DNA of 64,000 bases from JAJYUU01 sp963822955 (lineage in GTDB: Bacteria > Actinomycetota > Actinomycetes > Streptosporangiales > Streptosporangiaceae): assembly GCA_963822955.1 (NCBI GenBank), contig CAWGJS010000002.1, positions 1,860,001 to 1,924,000 on the forward strand, read 5' to 3'. The translations under genes and the position numbers were made by a program. The notes under the pieces were generated by a model. The model was not told the origin of the DNA and ran no database searches. It saw only the letters and a program-made list of their open reading frames with translations. Each line of letters starts with the position of its first letter. The stretch's first letter is position 1. Below are positions 38,371 through 48,130 of this stretch, piece by piece.

Positions 38371-40302
38371 CCGTCCGCGCTCCGCCCCCGCTGCATGCTC
38401 GTAGCTGCACTCACTGGCTGCGTCTCCCCTGCCGAGCCGGCGAGGCCAGCCACCAGCACGCCGGCCAGGGCGGTATACGCATGGACCGTGCTGGCCGACA
38501 TGGTGCTGGTCGGTACTGGGGCCGTGCCGAGTGCCCCTCCGCCAGCGAGCCGCGTGTCCCAGGGCACTCGGACGATGGCCCGGCATCGTCCGCTCGCGAC
38601 CGCTGCCGCCTTCTCCGCGTGCATCATGGTCTGGTCACTGACCCCGTTCAGTACCGTGATGGCAGTTCGCGCCATGGCGGCATGCCCGTGCGCGTCCAGC
38701 CATTCCAGCGTCATCGCCAGCGCACCGCCCGCGTCCGCGTTTGCCGGAGTGACCAGCAGCAGCTGGTCCGCGGCCTCCATTGCACGGGGCACGTGCGCGG
38801 CCGCGCGGATCCACCAGCGTCAGCGGATAGCGGGCCACCACGGCGGCCATCAGCTGCGCGACGTCCCCCGGCTCATCGGGGTTGCTGTGGGCAGTTACCA
38901 CCTGCAACCGCCGTTCCCCGCCAGATCCTGGCCCGTCCGAACCGTGCGGCGTCTCGCCAGCACCCTGGCGCCCCGGAATCAGTCGCGGGATCCGGCGCGC
39001 CAGCTCGGTGAGCGAGCCCGGTCCAGGACTGAGGTCAAGCACGGCGACCGGTTCGTCCCGCAGGGTGGCCAGGATCTGGCCGGTCAGCAGCGTGGTCACG
39101 GTCTGGCCGGCGCCCGCAGTACAGCCGAGGACGACGATGCGGGCCGGCCGCTCGAGCGGCAGGCGCGCCCGGGCCTGATCACGCTGAACCTGGTCGGGCT
39201 TGCCAGGCCGGTGGCCGCCCGGGACCAGGACGACGCGATCATGCCAGCCGCTTGCCGGAGTGCCCGGTGAGCTGCGCAGCGCGCGCTCGACGACCCGCAG
39301 CCGCTCCGCGGCCGTACTGTCTGTTCGCACGGTGATGCCCGGGCGCGCTGCCGTGCTGCCAGCCGGCGGGGTGCTCGGTGGCTGCTGCCGTGCCGCACGA
39401 TCTGGCGCCCCAGCCGGGCGGACGGGAGCGCCACCGGCCGGAGCCGGCGCGCTAGCGGCCTGCGCTGGCCACCCGACTGCCCTGGCCGGCCCGGGCGGAC
39501 TCTCAGCTGAGCTGTCAGCTTCGGCCGCGGCCTGCGCTTCGGCTTGCGTCTCGGCCTGCGGGACCCGCGAACCGAACGCGGGGCGGTTCGGCCAGACCGG
39601 ACGCGGGGCGGCCGCTCCCTCCCGCTCAGGCATCGCCTCCCGAGCCGCGCCGCCCGCAACGACCTCGCGCGCAGGCGGTGCCGTCGCCTGAGCTATGAGC
39701 GCCCCTGCTGCCGGCACCTGCGGCGTGGCGCGCGCTGCCGGCACCTGAGCTGGCGTAGCGCCCATCGCCCTCACCTGGATCGGCATCGCGCGCGCTGGTG
39801 CCAACTGGATCGGCGTCGCAGGCGCTGCGGGCGCCGACTGAGCCGCTGCCGGCGCCGACTGAGCAGGTGCGGGCGCCGATTCAGCCGGTGCGGGCGCCGA
39901 CTGAGCCGCTGCGGCCAGCTCGGCCGCCACCGCAGACGGACCGCGCCAGACCGTGGCCCCGACAGCGATCACGTCCTTCTCGGCGTACGGTGCCATGCGG
40001 CACCAGGTGCGCGGCTCGCTGAGGTAGCGCAGCTGCGACAAGACAAGCTCTGGCAGCCGCTTGCCTTCCAGTACCGGGCGAGTTACCAGCCAGGCCAGTA
40101 CCCCCGGCGGCAGCACGTAGAGCCAGACCCATGTGTGGCTGAACGGCATCCCGGCCGTCGTCAGGATCAGCATGTACGGGACGGCGATGGCCAGGAACGT
40201 CGCTAGCTGACCGACGGGCAGCGGCATCGGCAGCCGGAAGTCATAAAGCTTGTAGAGCCGTTTCTCGATCTTCCAGATGTTGGTGTAGGTCGGGAGTTCC
40301 AT
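38367..40302 (-). CDS. TcpE-like membrane protein fused to MinD-like ATPase domain (frameshifted)
   Basis: About 645 aa. Residues 1-115 are TcpE-like: a short motif PTYTNIWKIEKRLYKLYDF, two membrane helices (VGQLATFLAIAVPYMLILT and WVWLYVLPPGVLAWLV) and ELVLSQLRYLSEPRTW. Residues 120-370 are a long Ala/Pro/Gln linker. From about 385 there is a MinD/ParA-like domain: VVLGCTAGAGQTVTTLL, AVLDLSPGPGSLTELAR and YPLTLVDP. The Walker A Lys is replaced by Gln. The frame breaks near 38795 (LVDPRGRA / VPRAMEAADQLLLVTPAN), and the rest ends at 38367. It is coupled to the VirB4 gene (GTGA). The fusion occurs within one open frame, so it is not made by the frameshift. Confidence 0.8.
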
Positions 40303-40394
40303 GCGCCACCTCCTTCCGTCCGCGCGGGCGGGTCCGGCAAGCCGGCACCGACCTCAGGGTGGTCCGCCGCTCAGGTCTCGCCGCGGTGCGCCGG

Positions 40395-40652
40395 TCAGTG
40401 CACCCCAAGTGCATTGGCAATACCGGAGGCAATCGTCTGAACGATGCTCGGCGTGTAGAAAATGACGGCGATAGCGATCGCGAGCACGATGAACTGCACG
40501 AAGCGGATGATCTCCCGGGTGAACAGGAAGAAGATCGCGACGATACCGACGATGCCGAGGAATAGTGGCCCGAAAAGGCCCTGCAGATAGGACACAAGGC
40601 CAGTAGTGCTGAGAGCGAGGGGATGCGCAGCGGTAAATAGTTGAGCCGACAT
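40395..40652 (-). CDS. small two-helix T4SS membrane protein (TcpD/VirB2-like position)
   Basis: An 85-residue protein starting MSAQLFTAAHPLALS. It has two hydrophobic segments (GPLFLGIVGIVAIFFLF and FIVLAIAIAVIFYTPSI) flanking the charged turn TREIIRF. Small two-helix proteins in this position are typical of VirB2-like pilins or TcpD-like proteins of conjugation operons. The final stretch (VQTIASGIANALGVH) is amphipathic. It lies 55 bases after the TcpC-like gene and 92 bases before the TcpE-like gene. Confidence 0.75.
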   Translation of the reverse strand: MSAQLFTAAHPLALSTTGLVSYLQGLFGPLFLGIVGIVAIFFLFTREIIRFVQFIVLAIAIAVIFYTPSIVQTIASGIANALGVH

Positions 40653-40707
40653 CGAATCTCCGGAGGTGAGTGACCGCGGCCGTCGGGAGCGGGTGGCGAC
40701 TTCGGCG

Positions 40708-41705
40708 TCACGGCGGACCCGAAGCCAGCGTGTGGGTGGACGCGCTGATCGACTGAATGTCCCAGCTGCCGCCCTGCCGGATGATTGTCAGCTGGTAGGC
40801 CATCTCGAGCGCAGCGGGTGCGGCGCTGACACTGGCTGCCCCCGCGCCGGCCGGCGCGGAAGCTAGATCCCAGGTCACGGTGACCGAGACCTGGCGGGTC
40901 GAGCCGCCAGCCGGAACGTAGACGTTGTCGACGGCTGCCAGGGAGACTTCGCCGCCGAGTCCCTTAATGCGCGTCCCGCGTGTGGCGAACCTGGCAAGCG
41001 TCGCCCGATCGCCACTGGCATAGGCCTGGAAGAACGCCGGCAACTGGCCTCGCAGCGCGGACTCGGTAGCCGGATCCGATGACGGCCGGCTGCCTGCCGG
41101 AGGTGTCGCCTTTGCCGGGCCGGGAAGCAGTGCGGGCTTGGCCGACACGCTCATGCCGCCGTTGGCCGCGTAAATGGGCACGCTTAGCTCGACCAGTTTG
41201 CCGCCGCTGAGCTGTGCGAGCAGCGTCACGAGTGCGCTGTGCGGGCCGGTCACTGACACGGCAGCGACCTGCTCATCGAGCATTCGCTGCGTTCCAGCGC
41301 CGTTCCAGCCAAATGACCGGTCAGCGCCGGCCGGCAGGAAGCTCGCAAGGTCGGCGCTGCGTGCCGCGGCACCCGCCGGGCTGAAGTTCAGGTAGGCACG
41401 GCCGAACTCCAGCGCATACGCTTCAGCCGCCTTTGCCGGGAACGGCGTGCTTGCAGCTGTCGTGCCGGAACTCGCCGACGGGCTGGTGTCTGGTCCCTGC
41501 ACGATCGCGAGCACGCCGCGGAAGCCGATCAGCAGGAGCACCGCCCAGGCGATCGCACGCGCGACCCAGACCAGCCACCTGCCGCCGGCGCCACGCCAGT
41601 GCGGCATGACATGATCGGGGCGAGCGGAGTGCGGCTGGCGAGGGGGCAGCGCCTCATCGTCGGCAGTGAGCTGATCGCTGCGTTCGAGGAGTGCCCGACG
41701 GGCCA
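40708..41705 (-). CDS. TcpC-like conjugal transfer protein (VirB8-type)
   Basis: 332 aa from ATG 41705, which has a strong GGAGG 5 nt upstream. A cytosolic start (about 43 aa) precedes one membrane helix (WLVWVARAIAWAVLLLIGF). Two NTF2-like external domains follow: the first contains FGRAYLNFSP and LVTLLAQLSGGKLVELSVPI, and the second FFQAYASGDRATLARFATRG to IRQGGSWDIQSI. Paired NTF2-like domains on one anchor define TcpC/conjugative transposon proteins of Gram-positive T4SS. The same frame continues upstream to 42213, listed separately. Confidence 0.83.
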
Positions 41706-42213
41706 TCACACCTCCGTCCTTTTCAACGCGTATCTCGCGCTCGGGCAGTAATGGCATCCGGCGCGACGATCTTGACGATGTTCCTGGCGGAGACCATTCT
41801 GCGCCAAAACGCCCACCAAACCCGGACGGCGCGCCGTCGGGTTGCGAAAGAGGCGATTCCTGAGCGTTTATTGATATCGGAGTCGGATCGTCGAGCAGCC
41901 AGTCCAGTTCGGCCGTCGTGCGAGTTACTCCGCGGTCCGCCCGCGCGCGGCCGCGGTCGAACTCGGGCCACGATGATTCGGCAGGCGGCCAGCGCAGCCC
42001 ATGCTCACCGCGAGTGCCATCGCCACGACGGCCTTGGCCTCGCTCCTGCTCGCTACCGCCGTGCTCGCCACCACCGTGCTCGCCACCACCGTTCTCGCCG
42101 TCGAGTTCCGCGCCGGCCGCCGCCCGGAACCACGCCGTCCTGCCCGGAGCGGGGAAGGCGCGAGCGGCAGCTACCGGCTCGTCAAGCCCGTGGCTAAACC
42201 AGCGTTCTTGCAT
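41706..42213 (-). CDS. acidic Gly/His/Glu-repeat protein, first gene of the T4SS-like operon
   Basis: From ATG 42213 (GGGA 7 nt upstream) the frame encodes about 169 residues: MQERWFSHGLDEPVAAARAF, then repeats GGGEHGGGEHGG, then TRTTAELDWLLDDPTPIS. Codon third positions are mostly G/C, so it is coding. It runs into the TcpC-like start without a stop. Because GGAGG precedes that start and the sequence there reads GTGATG, I think the true stop is the TGA in that overlap, reached with a one-base shift. Otherwise it is a cytosolic extension of the TcpC-like protein. No family recognised. Confidence 0.45.
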
Positions 42214-42383
42214 TCGTCGTCCCTTTGCTCGCGTCTCACCGGGCAGGCCGGCGTGGCTACGGCAAATAGGACAGCAAACGGGGTGTGACATCCCCGTGAC
42301 GAGCCCGGCGCGCAGTACCGCTAAAGCGGCGCGTTACCTGCGGCGTGCGGCGTTTCATGAGGCCTAGCCGCCTCGCCGGACTA

Positions 42384-42453
42384 ACATCCATGCTGTTTCC
42401 TGCGCTTGAGCGGCCGACTTATCCGCTTTGCGCGCAGGAAACAGCATGGATGT
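42384..42453. repeat. 22-bp perfect inverted repeat with nested stem
   Basis: ACATCCATGCTGTTTCCTGC GC (42384-42405) and its exact reverse complement (42432-42453) flank a 26-base loop. The loop contains a further 5-bp pairing (AGCGG with CCGCT). It lies 50 bases after the oligopeptidase stop and 170 bases before the first T4SS-like gene. It could be a terminator, but the loop is large and no U-run follows. Confidence 0.85.
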
Positions 42454-42502
42454 ACCGGCAGAACGCCCGGCAGCCGGGCCGAGTCCGCATTCTTCCGGGT
42501 GA

Positions 42503-44678
42503 TCAGCTGGCGGCGCCCGCCGTGCTGACGATCCAGGCGAGCACCATCGCCTCCTCATGCCAGGCGTCGTAACGGCCGCTCCGGCCGCCGTGTCCCGCCG
42601 TCATCTCGGTCTTCAGCAGGAACGGGCCGCCCTTCCCCTCCGCCTGCAGCCGCGCGGTCCACTTCGCGGGCTCGTGGTACAGCACGCGAGTGTCGTTCAG
42701 GCTGGTCACAGCCAAGATGGGCGGGTACACCCGACCGGGAACTACGTTCTCGTACGGGCTGTAGGACTTGATATACCGATAGACGTCGGGTTCGTGCAGC
42801 GGGTCGCCCCACTCCTCCCACTCGGGCACCGTCAGCGGCAGGCTGGGATCCAGCACCGACGTGAGCGCGTCCACGAACGGGACCTGCGCGACAATGCCGC
42901 CGAACGCGTCCGGCGCAATGTTCGCCACGGCACCCATGAGCAGGCCCCCGGCCGATCCGCCGCGCGCGATCAGCCGTTCCGGCGTCGTCCAGACGTCGCT
43001 GACCACGTGGCGCGCGCTCGCGATGAAGTCAGTGAACGTGTTGACCTTCGTGAGCATCTTGCCGTCTTCGTACCACTGTCGGCCCATCTCGCCGCCACCG
43101 CGCACGTGCGCGATCGCAAACACAAAGCCGCGGTCAAGTAGGGAGATCCGGGCAATCGAGAACGTGGGATCGATCGAGATCTCGTAGCTTCCGTACCCGT
43201 AGAGCAGGAACGGCGCCGTCCCGTCCTTCGGCGTGTCCCTCCGGCGGACCAGAGACAACGGGACCTGAGTGCCGTCCTCGGCCGTTGCCCAGAGTCGCAG
43301 CTGCTCATAATCCGCTGGGTTATAAGGCCTGCCGTCCGGACCAGGCAGCACCGGGCTTTGCTTCAGCAGGGTCAGCTCGCCCGTGGCAATGTCGCAGTCG
43401 TAGACCGAGCCCGGCGTCACCATGGAGGCGTAGCCCAGGCGGAAAGTGCCGGTGTCATATTCCGGGTTCGCCCCGGGCCCCACCTGGTAGAGCGGCTCGG
43501 GGAAGGAGATCTCGTAGTCGCGGCCATCGTTGCCGATGACACGCAGGCCGGTGAGCGCGGCCCGCCGGCCGTAAACCACGATGTGGCCGGCGAATGCGTC
43601 CACGCCGAGCAGCCGGGTCTCGCTTGAATGCGGGATGAGCGGCGTCCATCGCCCAGGGTTGTCGACGGTCGCCTCGGCGAGCTCGAAGTTCAGCGCGCCG
43701 TCGTTGTGGAGTATGAGCAGCCGCTCTGTCCCGTCCGGTCGCACCTGATGCTCGACGCCGTACTCCACCCCTGGCCGCCGAGCCGCCACCACGATGAACT
43801 CGCCCGTCGGATCCGACGCATCCAGCAGCCTGACCTCGCTCGTGAGTGAGCTGGCTGAGCCGGCCATCACGTAACGCTCGCTGCGCGACAGGCCCACGTC
43901 GACAACGAACTTCTCGTCGTCCTCCTGGTACACGATCACGTCTTCGCTCAGCCGGCGTACCGATCATGTGCCGCCAGATCCGGTAAGGCCGCCAGGAGTC
44001 GTTTACGGTGATGTAGAAGAACGCCGTTGCGTCGGCAGACCAGGCGCTGCCGTAGAAGGTGTCCGGGATCTCGTCTGGCGCTATCTCGCCAGTGCGCAGG
44101 TCCTTGAAGCGCATCGTGAAGCGCTCTTCGCCGTCGAGGTCAGTCGAGTACGCCAGCAGGTTGCCGTCGGGGCTGACGTCGAAGGCGCCGATGGAGAAGA
44201 ACGGGTTTTCTCCTGCAAGCGCGTTGCTATCGAGCAGGATCTCCTCGCCGTCAAGCGGGCTGCCGTCCGCCGTCATCGGCGGCCCGGCGTCCTCCGGCCG
44301 GACGGCCCGGCGGCAGCTAATCGGGTACTGCTTACCCTCCACGGTGCGGGAGTAATACCACGAGCCGCCCTTGCGGTAGGGCACCGTCAGGTCAGTCTCC
44401 TTGGTCCTCGCCTTGATCTCGCCGAAGATCGCCTCGCGCAGTCCGTGCTGCCCGGCTGTCACCGCCTCGGTATAGGTGTTCTCAGCCTCGAGGAATGCGA
44501 TCGTCTCCGGATTGTCCTTCTCGGCCAGCCAGGCGTACTCATCGATGACCGTGTCGCCGTGATGGGTCCGCTCGGTCGGCACGCGCTTGGCGGCAGGCGG
44601 CTCGGGATACGGGCCGTTCCCGGCAACCTCAGGTGATGCGGGGCTTGCCGGTGCGGCGCTGGCTGACTGATCGCTCAT
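42503..44678 (-). CDS. ptrB: oligopeptidase B / prolyl oligopeptidase family (S9A) (frameshifted)
   Basis: Cleaves short peptides after basic residues in the cytoplasm. About 725 aa, the usual length. The beta-propeller part has THHGDTVIDEYAWLAEKDN, GSWYYSRTVEGKQYP and FYGSAWSADATAFFYITV. The hydrolase part has ARGGSAGGLLMGAV (nucleophile Ser), TSLNDTRVLYHEPAKW (Asp) and AGHGGRSGRYDAW (His). FLLYGYGSYEISIDP and DPSLPLTVPEWEEWGDP are typical of oligopeptidase B. The frame breaks near 43940, where MIGTP / EEDVIVYQEDDEKFVV should join. The start is ATG 44678. Confidence 0.92.
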
Positions 44679-44819
44679 GACGGTTGAGCTTACTGGCGGC
44701 AGCCCTCGGCTACTCCCACGAGGCGGCGGCGGACCCCGAGCCTGGCGGGAGTATGGTCGGCTCAGTCGGCTCGAGAGTCTCACCGTGCCGGTCATCCGCA
44801 TTGGCGGACAGGAGGACCA

Positions 44820-45290
44820 GTGCTTGTTGTCGTCCTGCTTGTCATAGTGCTCGTCGTGGCAGCAGTGGCCGCGCTCATCACCTGGATCAGGCGGGCGAGG
44901 TCGTGCGCCCGGAGGATCGAGGTGCCGGAAGGCGAGCTCAGCCGCGTCTTCACTGGCGACGTGCTGTGCAGGCACATCCTGATGAGCGGGTCCATGGCGC
45001 GGCTGGAGATCTTCGACTGGGGAGTGCGGCTCCACGGCATCGCCATCAGCCGGTGGATCGTGCCGACATGGGAGGCACGGTATGAGGATCTGGCGATTGC
45101 CGAGCTGGTAGCGCTGCGCTTCAGCCGGTTCGCGGTCTGGTTCAGACTGCGCGGGGAATCGGACGGGATCGGCTTCCTGACGCACTGGAGCCAGGACATC
45201 CTCCGTGAGCTCGAGAAGCACGATGTCCCGGTCAACCGATCGGTGACCAGGGTCGACCGGACGGAAGAGCTTTACCGCTCGACCAGCTAG
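44820..45290 (+). CDS. single-pass membrane protein of unknown function
   Basis: 156 aa from GTG 44820 (GGAGGA 6 nt upstream). A membrane helix at the very N-terminus (LVVVLLVIVLVVAAVAALI) is followed by a basic cytosolic stretch and a soluble domain with DWGVRLHGIAISRWIVPTW, RFSRFAVWFRL and GIGFLTHWSQDILREL. I do not recognise the family. It is divergent from the oligopeptidase B gene. Confidence 0.65.
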   Translation: MLVVVLLVIVLVVAAVAALITWIRRARSCARRIEVPEGELSRVFTGDVLCRHILMSGSMARLEIFDWGVRLHGIAISRWIVPTWEARYEDLAIAELVALRFSRFAVWFRLRGESDGIGFLTHWSQDILRELEKHDVPVNRSVTRVDRTEELYRSTS

Positions 45291-45617
45291 CCCCCGTCCC
45301 TGAGCTCGTGCCTCCCGCTATTCCCCGGGCGCCCGGAGCCGACCACGGCGATCGTGCCGTTGCTGGTCAGGATGCGCTGGACATGCGCGTCAGTCTCGGT
45401 CATCTGGCTGCCGCAGCCCGGCTCGGGCCGGACCGACGACGCGGTTTGACGGCGAGGCCGTGGGGTAGCTGGACAGCCCAGCGGAAGGAGCGCGCAGGCC
45501 GGCGGCCGCGGCCGAGTTCCGGTGACGCGCGAGCAGAGAAGGGTGGGCTGACTCTTGCGCGGCGCAACCGTATGGCAAGGCGTCGAGCGGCAGGCATTGA
45601 ACCTGCGCAGCCGTCAG
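45291..45617. other. intergenic region, no gene recognised
   Basis: A 327-base gap between the membrane protein and the phosphoesterase. The phosphoesterase frame could extend upstream to TTG 45555, but the added residues (MRGATVWQGVERQALNLRSR) do not look like the family. Arg/Ala-rich open frames on both strands are shadows. I see no promoter consensus or hairpin. Confidence 0.4.
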
Positions 45618-47018
45618 ATGGTCCGCAGCCAGCCTGGGCAACGGCCGGACCCTTCTCGGCCTGCGGGGGCTGACCTGCTGCCCCAGATCAAGCACATAGT
45701 CGTGCTGATGATGGAGAACCACTCCTTCGACAACTATCTCGGCACCCTGGGCGGCCGCGGAGAAGGCTTCGCAGTCGGCGACGACGGGAAGCCTGACGCT
45801 GAGAATCCTGACATCTCCGGCCATCCCGTTCACGCCCACCACATGACCTCGCCCGTGCAGCAAGACGGCGTCCCGTGCCAGAGCTGGAGAGCTACGCACT
45901 CACAATGGGCCGGCGGCAAGATGGACGGGTTCGTGACCGCGACTGAGCTCGCTTCGCCGGGCGCCGATAAGACGGCCGCGATGGGCTACTGGACCGAGCA
46001 GGACCTGCCCTTCTACCACGGCCTGGCGCGGACGTTCCCGGTTGCCGATCACTGGTTCAGCTCGTGCCTCGGTCCGACGTTCCCCAACCGGCGGTTCCTG
46101 CTGGCGGGCACAGCGCACGGGCTGATCGACGACCTGCCCGTCAACATCCTGGACCGCCCTCCGGCCGGGACCATCCTGGACATGCTCACCCGGCACGGCA
46201 TTTCCTGGGTCAACTACCGTCCGTCCGCGGAGGATCAGTCTCACTTCCGCCGCTATTTCCAGTACCGGCTCCGGCGTTCGCGGCACCACCTGGCTCATTT
46301 CGGCCGTCCGCTCCGAAGCGCCTCCGACGGCGTCAGGAGAGACCTTCAATTCACCGCAGGCCTGTACCCGCTTGGCATGGCTCGGTACATGCTGCACGTT
46401 CGGGGGATCGAGCAGTTCTTCGAGGACGCCGAGGCCGGCACCCTCCCGGCCTTCAGCATCGTGGACCCGGACTTCCGCGAGTACTCGGAGGAGAACCCGC
46501 AGGACATCCGGAAGGGCGAAAGCTTTGCGGCACAGGTCATCAACCACGTCATGCACGGCAAAGGCTGGCCAGACACGCTGCTGATCTGGACCTATGACGA
46601 GCACGGCGGCTATTACGATCACGTCGCGCCCCCGGCCGCAGTGCCTCCCGACGACGTGCTCGGCCGCAGTCTCGTAGCGCACGACTCATGGCTGCGGACG
46701 ATTCTCAAGCCGTTGTTCCCCGGCTACGTCCGCCATTGCGAAGACCTTGTTGCCGATCCGGTCACCTACGACACTTACGGATTCCGCGTCCCCGCTGTCA
46801 TCGTGTCGCCGTACGCCCGGCCGGATTCCGTACTGTCGGAGATCTTTGACCACACATCCGTTCTGAAGCTCGTCGAGGAGAAGTGGAATCTCCCCGCGCT
46901 CACCCGCCGTGACGCTGCAGCGAGCTCGCCGATCGGTGCCCTGGACCTGGCTGCGCCGCCGGCCTTCATCAGCCCGCCGGATCTGCCTGCCCCGAGCTTG
47001 ACGTGGGGTACCTGGTAG
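45618..47018 (+). CDS. phosphoesterase / non-haemolytic phospholipase C family protein
   Basis: 466 aa. KHIVVLMMENHSFDNYLG near the N-terminus holds the Glu-Asn metal site of phospholipase C/AcpA enzymes. DGFVTATE, MGYWTEQDLPFYHGLA, FPVADHWFSSCLGPTFPNR, LLIWTYDEHGGYYDHVAPP (Asp/Glu/His metal ligands) and FRVPAVIVSPYARP complete the fold. There is no Tat or Sec signal peptide, unusual for this mostly secreted family, so it may be cytoplasmic or the start may lie further upstream. The substrate (phospholipid or phosphomonoester) is unknown. Confidence 0.87.
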   Translation: MVRSQPGQRPDPSRPAGADLLPQIKHIVVLMMENHSFDNYLGTLGGRGEGFAVGDDGKPDAENPDISGHPVHAHHMTSPVQQDGVPCQSWRATHSQWAGGKMDGFVTATELASPGADKTAAMGYWTEQDLPFYHGLARTFPVADHWFSSCLGPTFPNRRFLLAGTAHGLIDDLPVNILDRPPAGTILDMLTRHGISWVNYRPSAEDQSHFRRYFQYRLRRSRHHLAHFGRPLRSASDGVRRDLQFTAGLYPLGMARYMLHVRGIEQFFEDAEAGTLPAFSIVDPDFREYSEENPQDIRKGESFAAQVINHVMHGKGWPDTLLIWTYDEHGGYYDHVAPPAAVPPDDVLGRSLVAHDSWLRTILKPLFPGYVRHCEDLVADPVTYDTYGFRVPAVIVSPYARPDSVLSEIFDHTSVLKLVEEKWNLPALTRRDAAASSPIGALDLAAPPAFISPPDLPAPSLTWGTW

Positions 47019-47090
47019 CCGGAACAGATCCCTCAGCCGTCATCGGTCAGTGGAGCGCACCGCGGTCCAGGCTGCTCCAGCGCGCCTGCG

Positions 47091-48110
47091 TCAAACGGTG
47101 ATGACGACTTTCCCTCGCGCATGACCTTCTTGCATGTACCGGATGGCGTCGGCAGTCTGGCTTAGCGGATAGCTCTTGTCGATGACCGGCGTCAGCTTGC
47201 CGGACTCGATGAGCTCGGTGAGCACAAGCAGGTCTGCTGCGTTCTCCGAGCACATAAGCGTGCCCAGCTGCTGCCGAAGGAACAGCGACAGCAAGGGTGC
47301 CCGCAGTGCGCGATCAAACCCTCCGAGCCACCGGCCGCCGGTCTCGCCTCCGACGATGACCAGCGTGCCGCGGGGGGCGAGGGCCCGACGAAGCTGTCGT
47401 AGCGGACGGTTCCCGCCGGCGTCGAGTATCACGTCGTAGCGGTGCCCTCCGGATGTGAGGTCGACGCGGGTGTAGTCAACGACGTGGTCGGCGCCGACGG
47501 ACTGGACCAGATCAATTTTCGTGGTGCTGCACACGCCGGTCACTTCCGCGCCGTAAGCCTTGGCGATCTGCACGGCGAACGTCCCGACGCCACCCGATGC
47601 GCCGATAACCAGGACCTTCTGGCCGGCTTGAACGTGCCCGTGGTCGCGGACAGCCTGCAAGGCGGTAAGGGCTGAAACGGACACGGCCGCCGCCTGCAGA
47701 GCGCTGAGGTTCTTCGGCCGGAGCGCCAGCTTTCCCGGCAGGGCGCATGCGTATCCGGCGAAGGCGCCCTCGGCGATGCCGAAGACCTCGTCGCCCACCT
47801 GGAAGGTCGTCACGTCCTTCCCGATCGCCTCAACCCGACCTGCAACCTCCCGGCCCCGCACCCGCGTCTTGGGGGCGCGGATCCCGTATCCCGCCAAGCG
47901 CACCGGGTAGGGAAGCCCGGTCATGAGATGCCAGACCCCTCGGTCAACGGCGGCCGCATGCACGCGCAGCAGAACTTCACCGTCGCCGATCGCGGGCCGT
48001 TCGATCTCCTCCAGCTGCAGCACATCTCTTGCCTCGCCATAACGATCCTGGACGATCGCCTGCATAGTGGCGCGCTCCCGCGTCGGCGGATCAAGCGTTG
48101 CTGTCTTCAT
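47091..48110 (-). CDS. MDR-family NAD(P)-dependent alcohol dehydrogenase / quinone oxidoreductase
   Basis: 339 aa. MQAIVQDRYGEARDVLQLEEI opens the GroES-like domain. VRGREVAGRVEAIGKDVTTFQVGDEV and the coenzyme loop VLVIGASGGVGTFAVQIAKA identify the zinc-independent quinone oxidoreductase branch, without the structural Cys cluster of true zinc alcohol dehydrogenases. The ending YMQEGHARGKVVITV is typical. The start is ATG 48110, with GGAGAG just upstream. It is divergent from the TetR gene, with an operator between them, and is probably its target. Confidence 0.9.
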   Translation of the reverse strand: MKTATLDPPTRERATMQAIVQDRYGEARDVLQLEEIERPAIGDGEVLLRVHAAAVDRGVWHLMTGLPYPVRLAGYGIRAPKTRVRGREVAGRVEAIGKDVTTFQVGDEVFGIAEGAFAGYACALPGKLALRPKNLSALQAAAVSVSALTALQAVRDHGHVQAGQKVLVIGASGGVGTFAVQIAKAYGAEVTGVCSTTKIDLVQSVGADHVVDYTRVDLTSGGHRYDVILDAGGNRPLRQLRRALAPRGTLVIVGGETGGRWLGGFDRALRAPLLSLFLRQQLGTLMCSENAADLLVLTELIESGKLTPVIDKSYPLSQTADAIRYMQEGHARGKVVITV

Positions 48111-48130
48111 CGTCTCTCCGATGCTCGTTT

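Noticed and set aside
45579..45611. tRNA-like T-arm (GGCAGGCATTGAACCTGC)
   Set aside because: On the minus strand it reads GCAGG-TTCAATG-CCTGC, but no matching acceptor stem, D-arm or anticodon arm exists at the right distances, and TTCAATG is not a normal T-loop.
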